Source: Aphanothece saxicola GSE-SYN-MK-01-06B | Lineage (GTDB): Bacteria > Cyanobacteriota > Cyanobacteriia > PCC-6307 > Cyanobiaceae | DNA length: 64,000 bases | NCBI GenBank assembly: GCA_019359745.1 | Contig: JAHHGT010000003.1 | Coordinates: forward strand, 186,001-250,000 | Direction of reading: 5' to 3' | Shown here: positions 36,710 to 45,493 of the stretch, one piece after another | Layout of the letters: each line of letters starts with the position of its first letter | Numbering within the stretch: the first letter of the stretch is position 1 | The notes under the pieces: model-generated | Seen by the model: only the letters and a program-made list of their open reading frames with translations | Told to the model about the DNA's origin: nothing | Databases searched by the model: none | Program-made: the position numbers and the translations under genes

Positions 36710-38119
36710 TCAGCGAACCGGGTCCCGGCCCAGGGGCCGGCCGCTGAGGCTGAACGGCCGCACCGTCTCGATCAGCACGTCGACCAGATCCCCGGGGACG
36801 TAGGGCTGGCCATCGCCGGGGTCGGCAGCGAAGAAGGTGAGCCGATTGGTGCGGGTGCGGCCCATCAGCTGATCCGGATCCCGCGGGTTGACCCCTTCGG
36901 CCAGCACCTGCTCCCGGCGGCCCAGATAGCGGGCGCTGCGCTCGGCAGCGACCCTCTCCACCAGGGCGTTCACCTCCTGCAGCCGTTCCACCTTCACCGT
37001 TTCCGGCAGCTGGTCGGGCCAGTCGGCCGCCGGCGTGCCCGGCCGCGGTGAGTAGGCGGCGGTGTTGACCTGGTCGAAGCCGACCGCCTCGATCAACTCC
37101 AGGGTGCGGCGGTACTGGGCCTCGGTTTCACCGGGGAAGGCCACGATCACATCAGCGCTGATCGCCGCATCGGGGAGGCGCTGACGGATGCGGTCGATGA
37201 TCCGCCGGTAACGCTCCACGGTGTACCCGCGGGCCATGGCCCGCAGCACGGCGTCATCGCCGCTCTGGAACGGGATGTGGAAGTGCTCGCAGACCTTGGG
37301 CAGGTCGGCGCAGGCGTCGATCAGCCGGTCGGTGAAGTAACGCGGGTGGCTGGTGGCGAAGCGGATCCTTTCCAGCCCGCGCACGTCATGCACCGCCCGC
37401 AGCAGGTCGGTGAGAGTGTGGGCCCGCCGGCCCTCGGCGGTGATGCCGGGCAGGTCGCGGCCATAGGCGTCGATGTTCTGGCCCAGCAGGGTCACTTCCC
37501 GGAAGCCCCGGGCCGCCAGCCCTTCCATTTCCAGGCGGATGGCCTCGGGCAGGCGGGACTGCTCCCGGCCCCGCACCGCCGGCACCACGCAATAGGTGCA
37601 GTGCTCGTTGCAGCCGTAGATGACGTTCACCCAGGCACAGACGGCGCTGTCCCGCCGGGCTGTGGTGATGTCCTCAAGGATGTGGTGTGCGTCGGTGGCG
37701 ACCACCTGCTGGCCGGTTTCCACGCGGCTGAGCAGGGCCTCGAGCCGGTTGGCGTGCTGGGGACCCATCACCAGATCCAGTTCCGGCACCCGGCGCAGCA
37801 GGGATTCCCCCTCCTGCTGGGCCACGCAGCCGGCCACCACCAGGGTGAGGGCTGGGTTGGCCCGTTTGCGCTGGGCCTGCCGTCCCAGATAGCTGTAGAC
37901 CTTCTTCTCGGCGTTGTCCCGGATCGTGCAGGTGTTATAGAGCACCAGATCGGCTGTGTGCTCGTCGTCGCCCGGGGTGTAGCCCATGGCTTCGAGGATT
38001 CCGGCCATGCGCTCGGAATCGGCCTTGTTCATCTGGCAGCCGAACGTGGTGATCCAGTAGCTGCCGCGCCGTGCCGAGGGCGCCTGGTCGGCCTGGGGGC
38101 CGGAAACGGTGGCTGTCAT
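36710..38119 (-). CDS. miaB: tRNA-2-methylthio-N6-dimethylallyladenosine synthase MiaB
   Basis: A 469-residue radical SAM methylthiotransferase acting on A37 of tRNAs that read UNN codons. The N-terminal UPF0004 domain has the cluster cysteines in '[14 protein letters not shown]', '[15 protein letters not shown]' and '[11 protein letters not shown]'. The radical SAM cysteines are in '[13 protein letters not shown]'. A TRAM domain closes the protein ('[11 protein letters not shown]' to '[15 protein letters not shown]'). Length and order match MiaB rather than MtaB or RimO. It leads the minus-strand run miaB-ddl-(unknown)-ftsQ-ftsZ and is divergent from the epimerase gene. Confidence 0.96.
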   Translation of the reverse strand: MTATVSGPQADQAPSARRGSYWITTFGCQMNKADSERMAGILEAMGYTPGDDEHTADLVLYNTCTIRDNAEKKVYSYLGRQAQRKRANPALTLVVAGCVAQQEGESLLRRVPELDLVMGPQHANRLEALLSRVETGQQVVATDAHHILEDITTARRDSAVCAWVNVIYGCNEHCTYCVVPAVRGREQSRLPEAIRLEMEGLAARGFREVTLLGQNIDAYGRDLPGITAEGRRAHTLTDLLRAVHDVRGLERIRFATSHPRYFTDRLIDACADLPKVCEHFHIPFQSGDDAVLRAMARGYTVERYRRIIDRIRQRLPDAAISADVIVAFPGETEAQYRRTLELIEAVGFDQVNTAAYSPRPGTPAADWPDQLPETVKVERLQEVNALVERVAAERSARYLGRREQVLAEGVNPRDPDQLMGRTRTNRLTFFAADPGDGQPYVPGDLVDVLIETVRPFSLSGRPLGRDPVR

Positions 38120-38198
38120 GGGATCCAGTTTCCGCTATCGCCCCATCGCCGCCGACGGGGCGGCTGTGGCAGCGTGAACCTCCCGCCCCCTTTCTGGA

Positions 38199-39278
38199 AT
38201 GCGCTGCCGCCTGAGCCGCTTTCCCCTCACCAAGGCGGTGCCCCTGGCCATCAGCCGCGGCACCACCGGCGCCGTGGAGCACCTGTTGCTGGAGCTGGAG
38301 CACGATGGCTGCACCGGCTTCGGCGAAACCGGTGGCTTCGACACGGGCCACCGGGCCTACGCCAGCGAAGCCCTTGCGGCTGAACTGGAAGCGATCCTGC
38401 CGGCCCTCGAAACCTTGGAGCCGGAACCGTTCCAGGCCTTCGAGCCCCTGCTGCAGGCGTTGTCGCCCCCGGCCCGCTGCGCCGTGGATCTGGCCCTGCA
38501 CGACTGGCGGGGCCGGCGGCTGGGGCAGCCCCTGTGGCGGCTCTGGGGCCTCGACGAAGCCGCCATCAGCCCCACCAGCGTCACCCTCGGCCTGGGCAGC
38601 GAGGTGGCGGTGCTGGAGCGGCTGGAGCGCTGGTGGGGCCAGCTGCCGGCCAGCCGCATCAAGCTGAAACTGGGCAGCCCGGAGGGGCTCGACCACGACC
38701 GGGCGCTGGTGCAGGCGGTGGCCCAGGCGCTGGAGCGGCGCCGCCAGAGCCACGGGGTGGCCTGTGAGCTGCAGGTGGATGCCAACGGCGGCTGGAGCCT
38801 GGAGCAGGCCCTCCCGATGCTGGGCTGGCTGGACGCCCAGGGCGTGGTGCTGGTGGAGCAACCCCTGGCCCCCCTGGAGGATCCGGAGGCCGACTGCGCC
38901 GCCTTCGCTGCCCTGGAGCTGGATTGCCCCATCGCCCTGGTGGCCGATGAGAGCTGCTGGAACCTGGCCGACCTGGTGCGGCTCGCCCCCTACGTCGACG
39001 GGGTGAACATCAAACTGCTCAAGAGCGGCGGGCTGGCGGAGGCCCTGCTGATGGCCAGAGCCGCCCAACGGCTGGGGCTGGGCGTGATGCTCGGCTGCTA
39101 TTCCGACAGCGCCCTGCTCAACGGCGCCGCCGCCCAGCTGCTCCCCCTGGTGCGCTGGCCGGACCTCGACAGCCACCTGAATCTGGTCGACGACCCCTTT
39201 ACCGGGCCCGTCCTCGATGGCGATCGGCTGCGGCCCGCCGGGTCGCCAGGGCTGGGGGTGAGCCGTGCTCGGCGCTGA
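38199..39278 (+). CDS. dgcA: Enolase-superfamily epimerase (N-acetyl-D-Glu racemase DgcA / dipeptide epimerase type)
   Basis: A 359-residue mandelate-racemase-like enzyme that moves a proton at the alpha carbon of an amino-acid derivative. The catalytic Lys pair is in 'IKLKLG' and 'NIKLLKSGG'; Mg ligands are Asp in 'VDANGG', Glu in 'VEQPLAPLED' and Asp in 'VADES'. The subgroup is that of L-Ala-D/L-Glu epimerase. Its stop is overlapped by the start of a DUF1611 (DgcN) gene, and that pairing defines the DgcA-DgcN route, in which D-glutamate is first N-acetylated and then racemised. A muropeptide dipeptide remains an alternative substrate. Confidence 0.85.
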   Translation: MRCRLSRFPLTKAVPLAISRGTTGAVEHLLLELEHDGCTGFGETGGFDTGHRAYASEALAAELEAILPALETLEPEPFQAFEPLLQALSPPARCAVDLALHDWRGRRLGQPLWRLWGLDEAAISPTSVTLGLGSEVAVLERLERWWGQLPASRIKLKLGSPEGLDHDRALVQAVAQALERRRQSHGVACELQVDANGGWSLEQALPMLGWLDAQGVVLVEQPLAPLEDPEADCAAFAALELDCPIALVADESCWNLADLVRLAPYVDGVNIKLLKSGGLAEALLMARAAQRLGLGVMLGCYSDSALLNGAAAQLLPLVRWPDLDSHLNLVDDPFTGPVLDGDRLRPAGSPGLGVSRARR

Positions 39279-40356
39279 CACCCCGATCGTGCTGCTGCAG
39301 CACGGGGGACTCGACAACCTCAGCGGCAAGACGGGCCTGGCGATGCTGCGCTACCGCCAGGGTCCGATCGTGGCGGTGGTGGATCCGGCCCACCCCGGCG
39401 CCGATCTGCGGCAGCTCACCGGCATCGACCGGTCCGTGCCGGTGGTGGGATCCCTTGCGGAGGCGCTGCCGTTCGCTCCCGAGGTGGCGGTGGTGGGGCT
39501 CGCCCCCTCCGGCGGCCGCCTTCCCGAGGGCATGGGGGCCGATGTGGCGGCCGCCCTGGCGGCGGGGCTGTCGCTGGCCAGTGGTCTGCACAGCCGCCTG
39601 GGGGACGACCCCGCCCTGGCGGCCCTGGTGCAGCCGGGTCGCTGGATCTGGGATCTGCGCCGGGAGCCCCCCGAACTCACGGTGGCCTCCGGACACGCCG
39701 CCGGGCTGCCGGGCCGCCGCTTGCTGGCGGTGGGCACCGACATGTCGGTGGGCAAGATGAGCGCCTGCCTGGAGCTGCAGGCCGCCGCCCGGCGCCGCGA
39801 CCTCGACGCCCGTTTTGTCGGCACTGGCCAGGCCGGCATCCTGATCAGTGGCGGCGGGGTGGCCCTCGACGCCGTCCGCATCGACTACGCCGCCGGCGCC
39901 GTGGAAGGGGCGGTGCTGGCCGCCGCCGCTGACGCCGGCCCGGACACCCTGGTGCTGATCGAGGGTCAGGGATCCCTCTGCCACCCGGGCTCCAGTGCCA
40001 CCCTGCCCTTGATCCGCGGCAGCCAGCCCACCGACCTGGTGCTGGTGCACCGGGCCGGGCAGCGCACGGTCCAGCGGCTTGACGCCTTCCCCCTCCCCCC
40101 CCTGGGCCAGTTGATCGCCGCCGTCGAGGCCCTGGCGGCCCTGGGCCGGCCAGCGGGCTGCGGCCCTCCGCCCCGGGTGGCCGCCATCGCCCTCAACACC
40201 GCCCTGCTGGATGGGCCGGCGGCGGCGGAAGCGCTGGAGGCGACGGCGGCGGCCACGGGGCTGCCCTGCGTCGATCCGGTGCGCCAGGGCGGCGAGGCCC
40301 TGCTGGATCTGTTACCGGGCCAAAAAAGAGGCCCGACGCCGAAGCGCCGGGCCTGA
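39265..40356 (+). CDS. dgcN: DUF1611 protein, D-glutamate N-acetyltransferase DgcN type
   Basis: A 363-residue DUF1611 protein. A P-loop-like motif 'VGTDMSVGKMSACLELQ' lies near residue 157 and 'IEGQGSLCHPGSSATLPLIR' near 232; both are family hallmarks. Characterised members acetylate D-glutamate in the catabolic pair with DgcA. The GTG at 39265 overlaps the upstream gene by 14 bases. Near the 3' end (40322-40354) the coding sequence doubles as the terminator of tRNA-His on the opposite strand, and the stop lies two bases before the tRNA. The last residues 'GQKRGPTPKRRA' are therefore shaped by RNA function rather than protein function. Confidence 0.82.
   Translation: MLGADTPIVLLQHGGLDNLSGKTGLAMLRYRQGPIVAVVDPAHPGADLRQLTGIDRSVPVVGSLAEALPFAPEVAVVGLAPSGGRLPEGMGADVAAALAAGLSLASGLHSRLGDDPALAALVQPGRWIWDLRREPPELTVASGHAAGLPGRRLLAVGTDMSVGKMSACLELQAAARRRDLDARFVGTGQAGILISGGGVALDAVRIDYAAGAVEGAVLAAAADAGPDTLVLIEGQGSLCHPGSSATLPLIRGSQPTDLVLVHRAGQRTVQRLDAFPLPPLGQLIAAVEALAALGRPAGCGPPPRVAAIALNTALLDGPAAAEALEATAAATGLPCVDPVRQGGEALLDLLPGQKRGPTPKRRA
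40322..40354 (-). terminator. Intrinsic terminator of tRNA-His, inside the dgcN 3' end
   Basis: On the minus strand, an 11-position stem (40329-40339 with 40344-40354; one A-C mismatch, GC-rich) with a 4-base loop is followed by one C and then six T (40322-40327). This is a strong rho-independent terminator. It begins five bases after the tRNA-His 3' end and lies fully within the coding region of dgcN on the plus strand. Confidence 0.88.
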
Positions 40357-40358
40357 AG

Positions 40359-40432
40359 GGCGAGCGAGGGGACTCGAACCCCCGAATGGTGGCGCCACAA
40401 GCCACTGCCTTAACCACTTGGCGACGCCCGCC
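40359..40432 (-). tRNA. tRNA-His (GTG)
   Basis: On the minus strand the acceptor stem GCGGGCG pairs with CGCTCGC (one G-T), the anticodon loop TTGTGGC gives anticodon GTG, and the T-loop is TTCGAGT. A G at position -1 (40432) is encoded opposite C73 (40359), the identity element of histidine tRNA. CCA is not encoded. It sits antisense between dgcN and the DUF4359 gene. Confidence 0.97.
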
Positions 40433-40474
40433 GCGGTCTTTGCCAATGTATCAAGTGAGCCCGCCGGCCCCCGC

Positions 40475-40909
40475 TTGCCACCGCCGACCACCGCCACCCG
40501 CACCGTTTCCGGCCTCCTGGGCCTGACCGCCGTTTCGGCAGGCCTGATCGGCCTGGCCGTCACCAACCCCGGCCCCGCCGCCTTCGAGGAGTTCGCCGCC
40601 GACAAGCTGACCGAACTGGCCAGCGAGGAGCTGTGCCAGAACGAAGGGCTGCCGCTGCTGGCCCGGATGCTGATCCAGAACTGTCCGGAACTGGTGCGAT
40701 CCCAGCGCAAGGTGCTGGGCCGTCTGGCCCGGGACAATTCACGTCGCTACAACTTCGGCCTGCTGAGCGTCTACGGCACCCGGTTGGGTGGGGAGAAGGT
40801 GCTGCCCAACTGGAGCATCCCCCGCTACGACGCCGTCACCCTGGCGGTCGCGGGCCAATTCGTGCTGCTCTCCGCCGGTGAGAGCGCGCCGGGGAGCCCG
40901 ATGCCGTGA
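40475..40909 (+). CDS. DUF4359 family protein
   Basis: A 144-residue protein with an N-terminal membrane helix or signal (about residues 8-29, 'TVSGLLGLTAVSAGLIGLAV') and a conserved exported or lumenal domain: 'TNPGPAAFEEFAADKLTELA', two cysteines ('LCQNEG' and 'NCPEL'), and 'NSRRYNFGLLSVYGTRLGG'. This matches DUF4359, a mostly cyanobacterial family of unknown function. No ATG is in range; the TTG at 40475 is the best start, because codons further up run antisense through tRNA-His. Its stop overlaps the next GTG start (GTGA). Confidence 0.78.
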   Translation: MPPPTTATRTVSGLLGLTAVSAGLIGLAVTNPGPAAFEEFAADKLTELASEELCQNEGLPLLARMLIQNCPELVRSQRKVLGRLARDNSRRYNFGLLSVYGTRLGGEKVLPNWSIPRYDAVTLAVAGQFVLLSAGESAPGSPMP

Positions 40910-42201
40910 GCGCCGCGCCGCCGCCGGCCGGTCTGCTGCCGCCGATGCGTCTCCCCAGGGCCCTGCTCGATCCCCTGGCCCGGCTGCCGGCCGCCGACGA
41001 CCAGGGTCTGGTGGCGGTGCAGCTGGAGCAGGCCGATGGCCGGATCCGTGCCATCCATGGGCTGGCCGCTGGCTCCGGCGCCCCCCTGCCCCTGGCGCTG
41101 ACGCCGCTGGTGGAGCCCCATGCCCACCTCGACAAGGCCTTCAGCGGCGAGGCCTTCCCCAATCCCGACGGCACCATGGCCGGGGCCATGGCGGCGAATG
41201 GCCGGGAAGCGGCCGAGCGGCGGGCCGATGGGGTGCGGCGGCGGGGCGAGCGGGCCCTGGAGCGGGCCTGGCGCTACGGGTTGCGGGCGATCCGCAGCCA
41301 CATCGACAGCCTCGGCCCCTGGGCCACCCCCAGCTGGGAAGTGCTGCTGGAACTGCGCGACCACTGGCGGGGTCGGGTGGAGCTGCAGCTCGTGGCCATG
41401 GTGCCTGTGGGGCACTGGAGCACGCCGGAGGGTGAGGCCTTCGCCGCCTGGGTGGCCGCCCGCGGCGGCCTGCTGGGCGGTGTGCTCGGCGCCCCCTTCC
41501 GCTCCACCCCGGCCGATCGGGCGGCGCTGCTGGCCCTGCTGCGGCTGGCGGAGCGCCTCGGCTGCGGGGTGGATCTGCATGTCGATGAGTGCGCCCAGGA
41601 CCACGGCCGCGGTGTGGCCCTGGTGAGCGACCTGCTGCTGCGCCACCGCCTGGCCGTGCCGCTCACCTGCAGCCATGCCAGCAGCATGGCCCTGCTGGCC
41701 GATGGCCCCTGCCGCCGCCTGGCGGGGGCGATGGCGGCGGCAGGGGTGGGGGTGGTGGCCCTGCCCACCACCAATCTGTGGCTGCTCGGCAAACACCAGC
41801 GCCGTACCCCGTCGCTGCGGCCCCAGGCCCCGATCCGCCAGCTCCAGGAGGCTGGCGTGACCGTTGCCGTGGGGGGTGACAACGTGCAGGATCCCTGGTT
41901 CCCCGGGGGGGATTTCGATCCGATCGCCCTGCTGCGCTTCAGCCTCGCCGCCAGCCACCTGGTGCCCTGGCGGCGGCTGGGCCTGAGCCCCTTCAGCACC
42001 GCCGCCGCCCAGCTGCTGGGCCTCGACTGGGACGGGGTCCTGCGGCAGGGATCTCCGGCCGATCTGCTGGTGCTGGGGGCCTCCTCCTGGGGCGAGCTGC
42101 TGGCCCGTCCACCCCGAAGGCGGGTGCTGCGGGCCGGCCGCTGGCTGGAGCCGCCCCCGTGCGAAGAACCGTCCCCACTGCTGGCCGCCTGCCATGGATG
42201 A
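40906..42201 (+). CDS. Cytosine-deaminase-like amidohydrolase
   Basis: A 431-residue metal-dependent hydrolase close to CodA. Metal and catalytic positions are all visible: 'PHAHLDKAF' (HxH), 'DLHVDE' (His and the proton-shuttling Glu), 'CSHASSM' (His) and 'GGDNVQDPWFPGG' (metal Asp). It would remove an amino group or open a ring in a cyclic amide such as cytosine, isoguanine or a related nitrogen heterocycle. The GTG at 40906 overlaps the DUF4359 stop, and eight bases of its 3' end overlap the FAD oxidase gene. Substrate specificity cannot be assigned from motifs alone. Confidence 0.88.
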   Translation: MSAAPPPAGLLPPMRLPRALLDPLARLPAADDQGLVAVQLEQADGRIRAIHGLAAGSGAPLPLALTPLVEPHAHLDKAFSGEAFPNPDGTMAGAMAANGREAAERRADGVRRRGERALERAWRYGLRAIRSHIDSLGPWATPSWEVLLELRDHWRGRVELQLVAMVPVGHWSTPEGEAFAAWVAARGGLLGGVLGAPFRSTPADRAALLALLRLAERLGCGVDLHVDECAQDHGRGVALVSDLLLRHRLAVPLTCSHASSMALLADGPCRRLAGAMAAAGVGVVALPTTNLWLLGKHQRRTPSLRPQAPIRQLQEAGVTVAVGGDNVQDPWFPGGDFDPIALLRFSLAASHLVPWRRLGLSPFSTAAAQLLGLDWDGVLRQGSPADLLVLGASSWGELLARPPRRRVLRAGRWLEPPPCEEPSPLLAACHG

Positions 42202-43573
42202 CTTGAGACCGGTGGATCCCGATCGGATCCGGGCCCTGGTCGACGAACTGGGCGCCAGCCCGCTGGCGTTGACGCCGATCCTTGCCCCCGCCGAGCTGGG
42301 CCGCCTCTCGACCGACTTCCACGACTATTCGCCCGTGCTGGAACCCCTGCTCAAGGGCCGGTGCGCCCAGGTGGCGGTGAAGGCGGACCAGCTGGAGCAG
42401 GTGATGGCGGTGGCCGGCGCCTGCGCCCGTCACCGGGTGCCGCTGACCGTGCGGGGTGCCGGCACCGGCAACTACGGCCAGTGCGTGCCCCTGGCCGGTG
42501 GGTTGGTGCTCGATCTGGGCGGCCTGAACCGGCTGCGGGCGGTGGACCCGGTCAGTGGTGTGGTGGAGGCGGAGCCCGGTTGCATCCTGGCCCACCTGGA
42601 CGGGCAGCTGGCGGTCCACGGCCGGGCCCTGCGGCTGGCCCCGAGCACCTACCGCAGCGCCACCCTGGGGGGCTTCTTCGCCGGTGGCTCGGGCGGCCTG
42701 GGCTCGTTGCGCTGGGGCTTCCTGCGCGATCCCGGCCACCTGCTCGGGATGGAGGTGGTGACGCTGGAACCCGAACCCCGGCTGCTGCGTCTGGACGCCG
42801 CCGCCAGTGCGCCCCTCAACCATGCCTACGGCACCAACGGCATCATCACCGCCCTGCGGCTGGCCAGCACCGAGGCGGTGGCCTGGGAGCAGGTGGTGGT
42901 GGGCTTTGCCAGCTGGGAGGCGGCCCTGGAGGTCGCCCGGGAGCTGCCGACCACGGCCCTGCTGCTCAACGCCCTCTGCCTGCTGGAGGCCCCGGTGGCG
43001 GCCCGGATGCCCTGGCCGGCCGGCTGTCCCGCCGCTGATCCAGGGGAGCACCGGCTGCTGCTCCATGCCGCCCCCGACACCCTGGAGCTGTTGCCCGGCT
43101 GGCTGGCGGCCCGGGGCGGCCAGCTCCGCTGGCAGGGCTCCCGGACGGAGGCGGGGAGGGCTAGGGGTCTGCCCCTGGGAGAACTGACCTGGAACCACAC
43201 CACCCTGCACTGGCGGGCCCAGGTCCCCGACTGGACCTACCTGCAGCTGCTGCTGCCCCGGCCGGAGGCGCCCCTGCTGGAGGCCGTGCGCCAGCGCTGG
43301 GGCAGCGACGTGCTCTGGCATCTGGAGGCGGTGCGCTATCAGGGGGCGCCGCGGCTGACGGCCCTGCCCCTGGTGCGCTGGCAGGGACCCCGGGCCCTGG
43401 CCGACCTCGTCGCCCAGTGCCGTGAGCTGGGGGCGGTGCCGTTCAACCCCCACGTGATCACCGTTGAGGACGGTGGCCTCGGGGTGGTGGATGCCGATCA
43501 GGTGGCGGCCAAGGCCGCCTATGACCCGGCCGGACTGATGAACCCCGGGAAGTTGCGGGGGTGGGTTGGGTAA
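42194..43573 (+). CDS. FAD-binding oxidoreductase (GlcD/vanillyl-alcohol oxidase fold)
   Basis: A 459-residue flavoprotein with an N-terminal FAD_binding_4 domain: 'QVAVKADQLEQVMAVAGACA', the flavin loop 'LTVRGAGTGNYGQ' and 'YRSATLGGFFAGGSGGLGSL'. The C-terminus ends 'DPAGLMNPGKL', typical of GlcD-type alpha-hydroxy-acid oxidases (the 'DP.g.lNPGK' motif). The reaction is probably oxidation of a hydroxy acid or related carbon with electrons passed to a quinone or oxygen. It overlaps the amidohydrolase by eight bases, so the two may act in one catabolic route. The true substrate is unknown. Confidence 0.87.
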   Translation: MDDLRPVDPDRIRALVDELGASPLALTPILAPAELGRLSTDFHDYSPVLEPLLKGRCAQVAVKADQLEQVMAVAGACARHRVPLTVRGAGTGNYGQCVPLAGGLVLDLGGLNRLRAVDPVSGVVEAEPGCILAHLDGQLAVHGRALRLAPSTYRSATLGGFFAGGSGGLGSLRWGFLRDPGHLLGMEVVTLEPEPRLLRLDAAASAPLNHAYGTNGIITALRLASTEAVAWEQVVVGFASWEAALEVARELPTTALLLNALCLLEAPVAARMPWPAGCPAADPGEHRLLLHAAPDTLELLPGWLAARGGQLRWQGSRTEAGRARGLPLGELTWNHTTLHWRAQVPDWTYLQLLLPRPEAPLLEAVRQRWGSDVLWHLEAVRYQGAPRLTALPLVRWQGPRALADLVAQCRELGAVPFNPHVITVEDGGLGVVDADQVAAKAAYDPAGLMNPGKLRGWVG

Positions 43574-43591
43574 GGGTGTGCGCTCAGCGCC

Positions 43592-44158
43592 TCAGCCGCA
43601 CTCCAGGCTGAGCCGGGTGTCGGCGCCGGTCACCGGGTTGGTGCCGCGGGCGTCGCGGCAGAGGTGGCGCTGGTCCACCCGGTCGAGCAGGGCATCGGTG
43701 AAGTCCGCATTGGTGACCGTGGCGTCGGTGAAGTTGCTGCCGGAGGCGATCGCCCCCCGCAGCACCGCGCCGGTGAGGTCGGTGCCGCTCATGTCCACCT
43801 TGTCCATCAGGGCATCACTGAGATCGGCGCCGCGGAAGTCGGCCTCGGGAAAGGCCGCCTGGGTGAGGATCGCCCCGTGCAGATCGGCCTCCCTGAAAAT
43901 CGACTGGCGAGCCGTGGCACCGGCGAAGGAACTGCCGGCCAGCTGCTGGCCGCTGAAGTCCTTGCCGCTCTGGTTGGTGAGCGTGTAGTCCACCCGGTCC
44001 TGGCCGTCGGCCCGGGCGCTGGGGGCGGCCAGCAGCAGGGGGGCCAGCAGCACCAGAGCCAGCAGCAGTGACACGAGCCCCCTGCGGAGGGTCTGCCCCG
44101 GCGGCCTTCGGGACCTGGCGGCGGGCCTGGGGGCATCGGATCCGATGGCCGTCGTCAT
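43592..44158 (-). CDS. Exported pentapeptide-repeat protein
   Basis: A 188-residue protein with an Arg-rich N-terminus, a hydrophobic signal segment (about residues 27-46, 'GLVSLLLALVLLAPLLLAAP') and a cleavage site near 'ARADG'. The mature part has about 16 pentapeptide repeats of the A(D/N)LXX type, e.g. 'ADLHGAILTQAAFPEADFRG' and 'ADFTDALLDRV', which form a right-handed beta helix. The C-terminus has two cysteines ('HLCRD', 'SLECG'). Cyanobacterial proteins of this sort are usually thylakoid-lumenal or periplasmic. The start overlaps the folC stop (ATGA). Confidence 0.9.
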   Translation of the reverse strand: MTTAIGSDAPRPAARSRRPPGQTLRRGLVSLLLALVLLAPLLLAAPSARADGQDRVDYTLTNQSGKDFSGQQLAGSSFAGATARQSIFREADLHGAILTQAAFPEADFRGADLSDALMDKVDMSGTDLTGAVLRGAIASGSNFTDATVTNADFTDALLDRVDQRHLCRDARGTNPVTGADTRLSLECG

Positions 44159-45483
44159 GGGCCGTGGCTGCCGGGGACCTCCCCAGGCTGGCCCAGCGCC
44201 GGGGCTTCGTCAGCCTGGGCGGCATCGAGCAGCGGAAGTACAGCGCCCAGCAGGAACAGCGAGCCGGCCACCAGCGGCACCGGGCCAGGGGCCAGCAGGC
44301 TGTCCAGGCCGGCCTCCAGGCTGCCGGCCTCCTCGAGCTGGTCGGCCAGGCCTGGACAGGCGGCGGCCAGCTCCTGCCGCGACCAGCTGGCATGCTCCGG
44401 CACCGGTACCACCACCGCCCGATCGCCGGGACGCAGCAGCAGCTCCAGCATCGCCGCCCCCTCTTTGTGGCGCTGGATACCCAGCAGCCAGCGGCGCGGC
44501 CGGCCAGCCTGAAGACCACGGTCGAGCCCGCCGTCGAGCCGGTCGAGTTCCCGGCGCAGGGCCGCCGCCGCCGGGGGATTGTGGGCGCCATCGATCAGCA
44601 GCTCGCGGCCCCGCCAGCGGTGGCTCTCCAGCCGCCCGGGCCAACGGGCCGCCGCCAGCCCGGCGCGCTCCATACCCTCGTCGAGGGGCCTGCCGGCCAG
44701 CGGACCATCCGGGGCCATCAGGGCCCGGGCCATGGCCACGGCCACGGCGCCGTTGTGGCGCTGCAGGTCCCCCGCCAGGCCCAGCACGGGTCCGCCGTCG
44801 GCCACGGCGGGCAGGGGGTCGAGCCAGTGCAGGCTGGCGCCGCGAGCCTGCGCTGCGGCCTCCAGCACCCGGCGGGCCTCCGGTTCCTGGGCGGCGCTGA
44901 AGGCCCGGCAACCCGGCCCCATCACGGCCGCCTTCTCGGCGGCGATGGCGGCCAGGGTGTCGCCCAGGTGTTCGCGATGGTCGAGGCCGATGGCCCCGAA
45001 GCCGATCACCGGCCGGTGGGGGTGGAGGGTGGTGGCATCGAGGCGGCCCCCGAGCCCCACCTCCAGCACCGCCAGATCCACCCGCTCGCGGGCGAAGTGC
45101 TCGAAGGCCGCGGCCGTGATCAGCTCGAAGGGGGTGAGCCGGTGGTGGCGGGCGAGCGGCTGCCAACGGGCCAGCTCGTCCCGCAGGGTGGACGGTGCGA
45201 TCCAGGCGTCATCGATCTGGATGCGTTCGCACCAGCTCACCAGATGGGGGGAGCGGTAGGTGCCGACACGCACGCCGGCGGCCTGCAGGATCGCGTGCAG
45301 GAAGGTGCAGATCGAGCCCTTGCCATTGGTGCCGGCCACCTGGACGGCGGCAAAGCGCCGTTCCGGGTGGCCCCCCTCGGCCAGGGCGCCGGCCAGCCGC
45401 TCCAGGCCCAGGTCGACGCCGCGGCGGGCGAAGGGCTCGAGCAGGTCGCCCAGGTCGACCGGGGGGGGCAGCGGGGACGGCAC
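44155..45483 (-). CDS. folC: Dihydrofolate/folylpolyglutamate synthase FolC
   Basis: A 442-residue Mur-ligase-fold enzyme that adds glutamate to dihydropteroate and to folates, using ATP. The P-loop 'VQVAGTNGKGSICTFLHAIL' (near residue 48), 'EVGLGGRLDATT' (near 141) and 'IDGAHNPPAAAAL' (near 300) are standard family motifs. The gene begins 10 bases after the argD stop, and its own stop overlaps the pentapeptide gene start (ATGA), giving a run argD-folC-pentapeptide. Confidence 0.95.
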   Translation of the reverse strand: MPSPLPPPVDLGDLLEPFARRGVDLGLERLAGALAEGGHPERRFAAVQVAGTNGKGSICTFLHAILQAAGVRVGTYRSPHLVSWCERIQIDDAWIAPSTLRDELARWQPLARHHRLTPFELITAAAFEHFARERVDLAVLEVGLGGRLDATTLHPHRPVIGFGAIGLDHREHLGDTLAAIAAEKAAVMGPGCRAFSAAQEPEARRVLEAAAQARGASLHWLDPLPAVADGGPVLGLAGDLQRHNGAVAVAMARALMAPDGPLAGRPLDEGMERAGLAAARWPGRLESHRWRGRELLIDGAHNPPAAAALRRELDRLDGGLDRGLQAGRPRRWLLGIQRHKEGAAMLELLLRPGDRAVVVPVPEHASWSRQELAAACPGLADQLEEAGSLEAGLDSLLAPGPVPLVAGSLFLLGAVLPLLDAAQADEAPALGQPGEVPGSHGP

Positions 45484-45493
45484 GACGGACGGA

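Noticed and set aside
40211..40474. In-frame upstream extension of the DUF4359 gene
   Set aside because: It passes through the dgcN end and antisense tRNA-His, and has no signal-like start before the TTG at 40475.
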